NCBI GenBank assembly: GCA_016703605.1
Contig: JADJBU010000012.1
Span: 62,001 to 126,000, forward strand
DNA from: Candidatus Villigracilis adiacens
GTDB taxonomy: Bacteria; Chloroflexota; Anaerolineae; Anaerolineales; Villigracilaceae
Direction: 5' to 3'
DNA length: 64,000 bases
Below are positions 36,184 through 43,276 of this stretch, in pieces. The translations under genes were made by a program, and so were the position numbers. A model generated the notes under the pieces. The model was not told the origin of the DNA. It did no database searches and was given only the letters and a program-made list of their open reading frames with translations. The first letter of the stretch is position 1. Each line of letters opens with the position of its first letter.

Positions 36184-36840
36184 ATGGAACGCGAAGAGGA
36201 TTATCCGATACTGGTTGCGCAGGATGGACCATTGAGGGGGCAGCGCTGGACCCTGAACAAAACCCTGATGATGGGGCGCGACCCGACCTGTGAAATTTCG
36301 GTTCAAGACCGGCAGGTTTCGCGCTTTCATGCGCGTATCACGCTCACGCAGGAGGGCGTGACCCTCGAAGACCTGGGAAGCAAGAACGGCACGAATCACA
36401 ACGGGACCGAGTTGACGGGTCCCGTCATGCTGCAAGATGGAGACATCTTCGGCATTGCCCTGGCTCAGCAGTTCACCTATCTCACCTCCGATGCGACGAT
36501 GCCGCTTGCCGAGGGAGGCCCGCGCGGAGGGCGCCTGGTGATGGATCAAAAATCGCGCCAGGTATGGGTCAACCAGCAGCAATTAATGCCGCCGCTCTCC
36601 GCCCAGCAATTCAAACTGCTTTGGACTCTTTATGAAAACCAGGGGCAGGTGCTGGACCGCGTCAACCTCGTCGCCGAAGTATGGGGCGAAGACCAGACCG
36701 CGGGCGTCTCCGACCAGGCGTTGGACGCGCTCATCCGCCGCCTGCGCGACCGGCTGGCGGTGCTCGACCCGACCCATCAATACATCAACACCGTGCGCGG
36801 ACATGGCTTGCGCCTCGACAACCCGCCCATTGGGGAGTGA
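36184..36840 (+). CDS. FHA-domain winged-helix transcriptional regulator
   Basis: 218 aa from ATG 36184 behind GAGGAG. An FHA domain fills ~10-105: GRDPTCEI, VSRFHARI and DLGSKNGT are the phosphothreonine-binding loops. From ~130 an OmpR/PhoB-type winged helix follows (LSAQQFKLLWTLYENQG, then VNLVAEVWG, then ALIRRLRDRL and INTVRGHGLRL). This resembles EmbR-type logic, where an FHA-bearing activator is controlled by a Ser/Thr kinase. The divergent kinase gene fits that model. It lacks the BTAD domain of EmbR and has the FHA at the N-terminus. Confidence 0.9.
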   Translation: MEREEDYPILVAQDGPLRGQRWTLNKTLMMGRDPTCEISVQDRQVSRFHARITLTQEGVTLEDLGSKNGTNHNGTELTGPVMLQDGDIFGIALAQQFTYLTSDATMPLAEGGPRGGRLVMDQKSRQVWVNQQQLMPPLSAQQFKLLWTLYENQGQVLDRVNLVAEVWGEDQTAGVSDQALDALIRRLRDRLAVLDPTHQYINTVRGHGLRLDNPPIGE

Positions 36841-36845
36841 CGAAC

Positions 36846-37319
36846 ATGGATGCCCAATCTGAAAAAGTGTTAGCCCAACTCATCCGCGGCGCGCGCGTTG
36901 CCTCGCTTGGCACATTGCGCGACGAAGCCCCGCAGGTTTCCATGACCGCCTTCATCCACAACGAGGATTTTTCGGCGTTTTATATCTTTGTCAGCCGCCT
37001 TGCCCAGCATACCGTCGATATGCAAAAGGACAACCGCGTGTCGCTCATGATCTGCGAAACCGACGACGGGCGGGACGATCCGCAGACATTGGCGCGCGTT
37101 TCCATTCGCGGCAAGGCGGAGATGATCCAGAACGGCGAGCCGGGCTACACCCCGCTCAAACAGCAATACCTTGCGCGTTTCCCCGAGTCGACTCAACTTT
37201 TCAAGCTTGCCGATTTCGGTTTCTGGCGTATCACCCCAAGAGGCGGGCGCTATGTCGCCGGGTTTGCCAAGGCATTCAACATCACCGCTGAAACGCTTCA
37301 AAAGGTTTCGCAAAGATAA
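36846..37319 (+). CDS. Pyridoxamine-5'-phosphate-oxidase-fold flavoprotein or heme-utilisation-like protein
   Basis: 157 aa from ATG 36846, five bases after the FHA gene. It is a split-barrel fold: ARVASLGTLRDEAPQVSMTAF strand pair, FYIFVSRLAQHTVDMQKDNRVSLMICE, and the C-terminal WRITPRGGRYVAGFAKAFNI, similar to the PNPOx/HugZ-like group. Members bind FMN, F420 or heme. The bound cofactor cannot be told from sequence. It is likely in one operon with the regulator and the LmbE gene. Confidence 0.8.
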   Translation: MDAQSEKVLAQLIRGARVASLGTLRDEAPQVSMTAFIHNEDFSAFYIFVSRLAQHTVDMQKDNRVSLMICETDDGRDDPQTLARVSIRGKAEMIQNGEPGYTPLKQQYLARFPESTQLFKLADFGFWRITPRGGRYVAGFAKAFNITAETLQKVSQR

Positions 37320-37353
37320 CCAAACCGCCGCCTTTATGGAGGGACTGTCAAAC

Positions 37354-38163
37354 ATGACGCAACTGAAACTCCTGGCGCTTTTCGCCCACCCCGACGACGA
37401 ATCGATGGGGATGGGCGGGACTCTCGCGAAGTACTCCGCCGAAGGAGTCGAGACTCATCTCGTCTGCGCTTCACGCGGCGAGGTGGGCTGGTTCGGTCCC
37501 GAGGGGCAGTATCCAGGTCCGGAGCGACTCGGCAAACTCCGCGAGGCGGAACTTCGCAGCGCCGTCGAGGAACTCCGCATGACGAGCCTGTCATTCCTCG
37601 GTTACACCGACGGGCAGGTAGACCGGGCAGACCCCCGGGAGGCAACCGGCAGAATCGTCTCGCATATCCGGCGCATTCAGCCGCAGGTGGTTGTAACCTT
37701 TCCGCACGACGGTAATTATGGTCACCCCGACCATATCGCCATCGGCCAATTTACCAACGCCGCCATCGTCTGCGCCGCGGATGCAGCCTACAAAGACCCC
37801 GAAAACCTCCCCCCGCACCGGGTTTCAAAACTCTATTACATGGTGGATGGCGAAGACTTCGTCAACCTCATTGCGCCCTTTATGGGCGATATGACCTTCC
37901 CTGTTGACGGCCAACTCCGCGGCGAATCGCCGTGGAAGGAATGGATGATCACCACCCGCATTGATATGGCAGAGCATTGTCATGCCGCCTGGCGGGCCAT
38001 CCAATGCCATAAAAGCCAGCTGCCCACCCTGGGAGCCCTCGCCGAAATGCATGAAGATGCCGCTGTCGCTGTACTCGCCATGCAGGGAACTTTCTTCCGT
38101 GCGTTTAGTTCGGTAAATGGCGGGAGGAAGGTTGAGACCGATATATTTGAGGGGTTGAGATGA
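37354..38163 (+). CDS. PIG-L/LmbE-family deacetylase (second copy)
   Basis: 269 aa from ATG 37354, with GGAGGG 10 bases upstream; an ATG at 37336 is possible. LFAHPDDESMGMGGTLA and HDGNYGHPDHIAIG carry the zinc ligands. A GEVGWFG segment follows the second strand. Closer to mycothiol-pathway-type deacetylases in length than the 22-kb paralogue, but a substrate cannot be assigned. Its stop overlaps the next start (ATGA). Confidence 0.88.
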   Translation: MTQLKLLALFAHPDDESMGMGGTLAKYSAEGVETHLVCASRGEVGWFGPEGQYPGPERLGKLREAELRSAVEELRMTSLSFLGYTDGQVDRADPREATGRIVSHIRRIQPQVVVTFPHDGNYGHPDHIAIGQFTNAAIVCAADAAYKDPENLPPHRVSKLYYMVDGEDFVNLIAPFMGDMTFPVDGQLRGESPWKEWMITTRIDMAEHCHAAWRAIQCHKSQLPTLGALAEMHEDAAVAVLAMQGTFFRAFSSVNGGRKVETDIFEGLR

Positions 38164-39257
38164 AAAACATCCAGCCCATCCTGGCGGCCTTTTTAATTGC
38201 CGCCTGCGCCGCCGGTTCGCAGACTCAGGCAGTCCCAACCCTGCAAGTGACTCTCGTCCCATCCACTCCCGTCCCAACAAAGACCCCCGCGCCAACTACA
38301 ACCCCCACCCCCGCCGAATCCATCGAACCGTTCACCATTCAAGGGCTGCGTGAACGCGAATATGAAAACGGGACGATCACCATCCGCGAAACCCTGCTTG
38401 AAACCGACGACTTTACCCGTTACCTGATCGAATACCCAAGCGACGGTCTTACCATCACCGGCATTTTACAAATTCCCAGGAACGGCACGCCGCCTTACCC
38501 GGTCATCATCATGAACCATGGCTTTTTCTCCCGTTACGTTTACCAGCCCGGCGATGGCACCGACCGCGCCGCCGGGTTTCTGAACCGCAAGGGCTACCTC
38601 ACCCTCTCATCCGATTATCGCAGTTGGGGCGGCTCAGACATGGGCGAAAGCCTTTTTTATTCCGGGCAGGTCATAGACGTAATCAACCTGCTCAACGCCC
38701 TCCCGTCCATTCCAGAAGCGGATACAGAACGCGTCGGCATGTGGGGTCACAGCATGGGCGGCGGCATTACTGCAAAAATCCTTACCGTCATTGACGACCG
38801 GATCAAAGCCGCCGTTTTATATTCCTCCGTCAGCGCAGATTTCGCGGATATCATCGGGCGCTGGGGCCCCGGCTGTGTTGGGGATGTTTACGAAGGCGAA
38901 GCAACCTTTGGATGCAACTCCTCGGATATTCTTCCTTTGGGTTTACCTCCCATCCTGACCGCCTCTTACTTCGACGCGACAACTGATCCGGTTATGCTGG
39001 AGGCGGTTTCTCCCCTGTATCATTTCGACCTTGTCGCCGTACCCGTCCAGATCCATTACGGCACCGAAGACGGCAAAGAGTCCAGCGGCACGCCGCCCGA
39101 ATGGTCTCGTAAAATGTATGGCGCATTTGTAGATGCGGGCGTCGAGGCGTCCATCATTGCCTACAACGGCGAAGGTCATTCGTTCATTGGCGATCCCTGG
39201 TTTCAGTTCATGGCAAAGACCCAGTTGTTCTTCGACAAATATGTCAAAGGACAATAA
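38160..39257 (+). CDS. Secreted alpha/beta-hydrolase lipoprotein
   Basis: 365 aa. A lipoprotein-type signal ends at a Cys near residue 16 (FLIAAC). A Thr/Pro linker extends to ~55. The hydrolase core has the oxyanion-strand MNHGFFSRY, catalytic Ser in WGHSMGGG, Asp in GTEDGKES and His in GEGHSF, a full triad. It resembles dienelactone-hydrolase/prolyl-oligopeptidase-like serine esterases. The substrate is unknown. It is co-translated with the LmbE deacetylase, which may point to processing of acylated compounds outside the cell. Confidence 0.85.
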   Translation: MKNIQPILAAFLIAACAAGSQTQAVPTLQVTLVPSTPVPTKTPAPTTTPTPAESIEPFTIQGLREREYENGTITIRETLLETDDFTRYLIEYPSDGLTITGILQIPRNGTPPYPVIIMNHGFFSRYVYQPGDGTDRAAGFLNRKGYLTLSSDYRSWGGSDMGESLFYSGQVIDVINLLNALPSIPEADTERVGMWGHSMGGGITAKILTVIDDRIKAAVLYSSVSADFADIIGRWGPGCVGDVYEGEATFGCNSSDILPLGLPPILTASYFDATTDPVMLEAVSPLYHFDLVAVPVQIHYGTEDGKESSGTPPEWSRKMYGAFVDAGVEASIIAYNGEGHSFIGDPWFQFMAKTQLFFDKYVKGQ

Positions 39258-39326
39258 AAAAGTTCTAAGAGACGGTTTCTTAAGTCCACGCCGCAGGTCT
39301 GGGGCGCCCTACGGCGATTCTGGGGC

Positions 39327-39368
39327 TTGACGCAGCGCATTGCCTGTCATAGAATTTAGTCACTAAAT
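39327..39368 (+). promoter_or_regulatory. Strong promoter with overlapping operator-like palindrome
   Basis: TTGACG (39327-39332) and TAGAAT (39350-39355) are spaced by 17 bases. The perfect palindrome ATTTAGT-C-ACTAAAT (39354-39368) covers the -10 box and the expected start at ~39362. Its TTTAGT/ACTAAA half-sites equal those of the gbsR-like operator at 19.6 kb but with a 1-base instead of 4-base centre. Confidence 0.75.
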
Positions 39369-39394
39369 CATTCCACGAAAGGAGGCTCGAAAAC

Positions 39395-39460
39395 ATGCAA
39401 GCGATTTTGGCAAACACCCTCAAATTGTTCAGCGCGCCTCCGGCAGGTGGATTGGCATAA
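39395..39460 (+). CDS. 21-codon small ORF (leader peptide or small protein)
   Basis: ATG 39395 to TAA 39460. AAAGGAGG (39378-39385) is a near-perfect Shine-Dalgarno sequence 9 bases upstream, the strongest in the window. The peptide starts MQAILANTLKLF and ends in a Pro/Gly/Ala-rich SAPPAGGLA. It has its own promoter and is followed 21 bases later by a terminator. The downstream gene is a RIO-type kinase. It could be a leader peptide acting on that gene by attenuation, or an independent small protein. The similarity of its SAP segment (GCGCCT codons) to the 25-codon leader at 55.4 kb is noted. Confidence 0.6.
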   Translation: MQAILANTLKLFSAPPAGGLA

Positions 39461-39481
39461 GTTTTTGCCGCATCTTATTTG

Positions 39482-39509
39482 ACCGCAGGCTCGCAAGCCT
39501 GCGGTTTTC
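39482..39509 (+). terminator. Terminator hairpin after the 21-codon ORF
   Basis: ACCGCAGGCT (39482-39491), loop CGCA and AGCCTGCGGT (39496-39505) form a perfect 10-bp stem followed by TTTCGTTT. The ORF segment 39432-39443 can pair with the 5' arm and loop at 10 of 12 positions, a possible anti-terminator. Confidence 0.75.
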
Positions 39510-39523
39510 GTTTAACTTCGCGT

Positions 39524-39552
39524 CCGCAGGCGGTTTGCGCCTGTGGTTTTTT
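39524..39552 (+). terminator. Second, tandem terminator hairpin
   Basis: CCGCAGGCG (39524-39532), loop GTTTG and CGCCTGTGG (39538-39546) form a 9-bp stem with one G-T pair, followed by a run of six T. The two hairpins share CCGCAGGC, so they may have arisen by duplication. Confidence 0.75.
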
Positions 39553-39575
39553 ATTAACTCGCCTTGCGCAGTGCC

Positions 39576-39595
39576 GCGGGATTTATCTCGCAATT
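39576..39595. repeat. Short hairpin repeat, copy B
   Basis: GCGGGATTTATCTCGCAATT differs by one base from the copy at 34903-34922. Together with the elements above it fills the 430-bp gap between the hydrolase and RIO-kinase genes; no further gene is seen there. Confidence 0.6.
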
Positions 39596-39686
39596 GCCGG
39601 GCGACATAAACGTTGCAGTACGAATAAACTGCATCTGACCATAGACGACCTGGTCATGTATAAGCCAAATAAAAAGGTCTACAACA

Positions 39687-40691
39687 ATGAGCAAGAATCA
39701 ACTTTCAGACTATTTTGAAGAATTCAACGACGACCTGGAAACACAATCGCCCAGAAAACGAGTCACCCAAAAACGCGAGTCAAAGAAGCGCGAACAGGAG
39801 GCGAAGCTCTTCATCCGCGCGCAGGAGATCGCCAGGGAATTTCAGTTCACCTACAAAGCCGCCCGCTTCGAAGAAGCCTGGCTGCTCGACTCGCTGACCG
39901 AGATATATGAACATCAATGGATATCGGATGTGCTGCGAAAGGTCAAAGGCGGCAAAGAGGCTTCGGTTTATCTGTGCAAAGCTGGGACGGAGATGAGCGC
40001 CCCCTTCGTCGCCGCCAAGATTTACCGTCCGCGTTCGCTGCGTAATCTCAAGAACGACGCCCAATATCGAGTCGGGCGCGTGGACCTGGATGCCGACGGC
40101 ACAGCCCTATGGAAGGAAGCCGATAAGAATGCGATTGCCAAGCGCACCAGCTACGGCGAGGAGGTGCGTCATCGTTCGTGGATCGCCTATGAATTCAAAA
40201 CCATGGAGCGTCTCTTTGCAGCCGGGGCGGATGTTCCGCAGCCTTATGCCATGGAGAAAAATGCCATCGTTATGGATTACATCGGCGATGAAAGCAGCGC
40301 CGCGCCGATCCTGAACTCGGTCAGTCTCACCGCCGGGGAGGCGCAGGAATTGCTCGACCGCGTAATACACAATATGGACGTCATGCTTGCCAATGAGTGC
40401 ATTCACGGCGATCTCTCCGCCTACAACATCCTCTATTGGAATGGCGCGATCACGCTGATCGACTTCCCACAGATCGTTTTACCCGGGTCGAACCCCGCCG
40501 CCTGGAATATCTTTTTGCGCGATGCCGTCCGCGTCTGCGATTACTTCTCGGCGCAGGGATTGCGCTGCGATGCGCGCAGGATTGCCGCAGACCTGTGGAC
40601 GAAACACGGCTATCGCATTGGCAAACAGGTAGACCCGAAATTCCTCGACCCTGAAAACCCCGAAGACCGCAAAGCATGGGAGAAGCGATGA
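39687..40691 (+). CDS. RIO1-type atypical serine kinase
   Basis: 334 aa. After a charged N-terminus (~1-50) comes the RIO fold: GGKEASVYLCKAG replaces the glycine loop, VAAKIYRP provides the lysine, IVMDYIGDE is the hinge, HGDLSAYNILYWNGAI gives catalytic Asp and metal-binding Asn, and LIDFPQ the metal-binding Asp. Eukaryotic and archaeal RIO1/2 act in small-subunit ribosome maturation; bacterial copies are less studied. No membrane segment is seen. AAGG upstream of ATG 39687 supports the start. Confidence 0.9.
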   Translation: MSKNQLSDYFEEFNDDLETQSPRKRVTQKRESKKREQEAKLFIRAQEIAREFQFTYKAARFEEAWLLDSLTEIYEHQWISDVLRKVKGGKEASVYLCKAGTEMSAPFVAAKIYRPRSLRNLKNDAQYRVGRVDLDADGTALWKEADKNAIAKRTSYGEEVRHRSWIAYEFKTMERLFAAGADVPQPYAMEKNAIVMDYIGDESSAAPILNSVSLTAGEAQELLDRVIHNMDVMLANECIHGDLSAYNILYWNGAITLIDFPQIVLPGSNPAAWNIFLRDAVRVCDYFSAQGLRCDARRIAADLWTKHGYRIGKQVDPKFLDPENPEDRKAWEKR

Positions 40692-40733
40692 ACCGACGAT
40701 ACTCGTAGACCCCGGTCAATTAATGCGTCTATA

Positions 40734-40787
40734 GGTTCCCGACTTTGAAGAAGATTCTTTTGAGAAAATCTGCAAAGTCGGGAAACC
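40734..40787. repeat. Long-stem palindromic repeat
   Basis: GGTTCCCGACTTTG (40734-40747) and CAAAGTCGGGAAACC (40773-40787) pair over 14 bp with one bulged A, around a 25-base loop. It is in the 150-bp gap before the MttB homologue. It may act as a terminator but lacks a T-run, so it is more likely a dispersed repeat. Confidence 0.6.
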
Positions 40788-40842
40788 TTGCGCTCCTGTT
40801 ATCACCCATGAGATAAAATAACGGGCGAGGAGAAATTGTTTT

Positions 40843-42270
40843 ATGAATAACGTCCGCCCGCGATTGACATTAATGAGCGAAGAACAAATTCAGGAGGCGC
40901 ATCGCAATGTGCTGAAGGTCTTGAGCGAAACCGGGGTGCGCGTCGACTCTCCTGCCATTTTGCAAATGCTCGAATGGAAACTCGGGCTGAAGTCGCAGGA
41001 TCGGGTCATCAGGTTCCCGCCCGAAGTCGTGGAAGAGGCGGTCAAATCCGCGCCGAAGACCATTGACGTGTATGACCGCCGCGGCGAGCGTATACTTCAA
41101 CTCGGTGAAGACCGTCTGCGCTTTGGGGTGGGGGTCACGGCGTTGTTCTATCAAAACCCCGCGGATGAAACCCTCGATATTTTCAAGCGCGAAAACTTCC
41201 GAGACCTGGTGCGCCTCGGTTCATCGCTCAAACACTATGATGTCATCTCCACCGTCGGCATTGTGCGCGATGTGAAGGAGGAGCTCGGCGATATGTACGG
41301 CTCGCTCGAACATATCGCCAACACCACCAAGCCGCTGGTTTTGCTGGTTTCGGATGAAGAGCGTTTCCCCGATGTGCTGGACATGTTTGAGCATTTGCAG
41401 GGCAGGGAGGTCGGCGATAAACCGTTTGTGATTCCGTACTTCAACCCGGTCAGCCCGCTGGTGATGAATGCCGGAACCGTGGACAAAATGAAAGTTGCCA
41501 TCGAACGCGGGCTTCCATTGATTTTTTCCAACTACAGCATGGCGGGCGCGTCCACGCCATTGACACCGGCGGGCACGCTTACCCTGCTCATGGCAGAACT
41601 GCTGGCCGGGCTGGTCATCAGTCAGACCATCAAAAAGGGCGCGCCGATTCTGCTTGGCATGTTGCCCGTCTATTTCGACATGCGCACCATGCTCAACTTC
41701 TACGATCCGCAAAGCGTCCTTATCAGCGTAGCCTGCTCCGAGATGATGAAGCATTACGGCATCCCGCATTGTTCGACATCCGGCAGCGGCACCGGCTGGG
41801 GCATGGATTTGATCGCCGCCGATACCTATTGGATGAACACCCTCGCGCTTCTTCTCTCCAACGGACACCTGGCTCCGTTCATTGGAGATTCGCTTGGCTC
41901 GAAGTCCATCGCGCCAACCACGTTCGTCCACGCCCATGAGATCATCGACCAGGCATTACGCCTCCACAACGGCTTTCAGTTGGATGACATCAATTCGGCG
42001 GTGGATGAAATCTTCAAGGTTGGTCCCGGCAGGAGCTTTCTGAACCAGCCTTCCACTTTAAAGAATTATAAGAACGGCTATTACGTCAGCGGGGTCTACC
42101 CGCGCTACAGCATGGAAAAATGGATGGACGCCGGCGCGCCGCCCGCCCGCCAGGTTCTGCGCGAAAAAACACGGGACCTGATGGCTTCAGCCAAAGCGCC
42201 CGACGACTATGATGAGTTTATTGCAAAGGGGGAGGGGTTCATCCGAGCCAAATTTGGCGATATACTTTAA
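40843..42270 (+). CDS. MttB-family methyltransferase, non-pyrrolysine type
   Basis: 475 aa. It is full-length for the trimethylamine methyltransferase MttB superfamily, with the N-terminal RPRLTLMSEEQIQEAH and VLKVLSETGVRVDSP typical of the group. The frame has no internal amber codon, so it lacks the pyrrolysine of true trimethylamine methyltransferases. Non-Pyl members demethylate glycine betaine, carnitine, proline betaine or related quaternary amines and pass the methyl group to a corrinoid protein. No corrinoid protein gene is adjacent, so the partner must be elsewhere. GAGGAGA precedes the start. Confidence 0.87.
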   Translation: MNNVRPRLTLMSEEQIQEAHRNVLKVLSETGVRVDSPAILQMLEWKLGLKSQDRVIRFPPEVVEEAVKSAPKTIDVYDRRGERILQLGEDRLRFGVGVTALFYQNPADETLDIFKRENFRDLVRLGSSLKHYDVISTVGIVRDVKEELGDMYGSLEHIANTTKPLVLLVSDEERFPDVLDMFEHLQGREVGDKPFVIPYFNPVSPLVMNAGTVDKMKVAIERGLPLIFSNYSMAGASTPLTPAGTLTLLMAELLAGLVISQTIKKGAPILLGMLPVYFDMRTMLNFYDPQSVLISVACSEMMKHYGIPHCSTSGSGTGWGMDLIAADTYWMNTLALLLSNGHLAPFIGDSLGSKSIAPTTFVHAHEIIDQALRLHNGFQLDDINSAVDEIFKVGPGRSFLNQPSTLKNYKNGYYVSGVYPRYSMEKWMDAGAPPARQVLREKTRDLMASAKAPDDYDEFIAKGEGFIRAKFGDIL

Positions 42271-42285
42271 GCCGAAGGATATCTT

Positions 42286-42987
42286 GTGCGTAAATTTTTA
42301 TTTCCGGTTTGTTTATTGATCCTGACCCTGGCGTGCTCCATTCCGGGTATTCCCGCAGCGGAATTGACGCCCCAGCCGACCTTTGACGCGGACGCGCCCG
42401 GCACGGTCATTGCCCAGACTGCCGGAGCCGCGCAGACTCAAACCGCGCTGAAACTTCCAACCAGCACCGCCACACCCGGACCAACCCGCACTCCGTCCAT
42501 TACCCCGACCTTTACCCCCACCTTCCTTTGGGGATTGCGAACGTCCACGCCGATACCAACTTTTACGCCACCCCACTCTAATTCTGGCGGAGAGGGGGAC
42601 GGGGAAGAAGGGGAAGAGAACAAGGATGAAGACCCGCGAAAGTTTACCGGAAAACCCTGGTCGTGCGTTGTTGTCGGCACGTCTCCTCGGCGCGAGTTGG
42701 TCGTAAACCCGCAGGTCAGGTTTGTCGTTGAATTTACAATATTCAACGCCGGGACGAGCGCCTGGGGATATAACGATCTCGACTTTATCTGGAAAAGCGG
42801 TTTTCGAAATGAAGAAACCAAGGTTCAGGACTTTCAAGCCACTGTGCCATCCGGCGGTGAGGTGAAGTTGTATGCAACTTTTATTGCTCCCAAAAAAGCG
42901 GGGGATTACCAGTCGTTTTTTCACCTGAAGGTTGGCAGGAGGGATTTCTGCGGGATGTACTACATTTTCAGCGTCATTGAAAAATAA
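42286..42987 (+). CDS. Lipoprotein with Nbr1 four-tryptophan-like domain
   Basis: 233 aa, GTG start. The lipobox LILTLAC places the lipidated Cys near residue 17. A long Thr/Pro and Gly/Glu-rich linker (~25-120) follows. The C-terminal ~110 residues contain spaced Trp/Phe and an immunoglobulin-like strand pattern similar to the FW domain of Nbr1 found in many Chloroflexota secreted proteins. A binding role at the cell surface is inferred. It starts 15 bases after the MttB homologue; any link is unproven. Confidence 0.72.
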   Translation: MRKFLFPVCLLILTLACSIPGIPAAELTPQPTFDADAPGTVIAQTAGAAQTQTALKLPTSTATPGPTRTPSITPTFTPTFLWGLRTSTPIPTFTPPHSNSGGEGDGEEGEENKDEDPRKFTGKPWSCVVVGTSPRRELVVNPQVRFVVEFTIFNAGTSAWGYNDLDFIWKSGFRNEETKVQDFQATVPSGGEVKLYATFIAPKKAGDYQSFFHLKVGRRDFCGMYYIFSVIEK

Positions 42988-43276
42988 CGGGCGAAGAGAG
43001 CGCGTTTTTATATACCTTTAAGATTGCGTGTAGTCATTAATCCATCATCATTTTCCTAATTCAATATTCCCCAATAAAAACAAAGACGCCAAACAAACAT
43101 CGATGTTTACTATCCCTATCACCGGTTTTATTGTAAAATTCAGAGCGTAATGGATTACCCATTTTCCAATTTGAAGACAAACTTCGTTGATGGTTGGTAA
43201 CGCGTTCAAGCAGGTGGCTCTGTCTTGGCGCGTATTTTTTTAATCGAGTCAAAACAAACAGATGGAGGCAGGAAGA

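Noticed and set aside
40843..42270. Pyrrolysine-containing trimethylamine methyltransferase
   Set aside because: The 475-codon frame contains no internal amber codon, so the protein belongs to the non-pyrrolysine MttB group.
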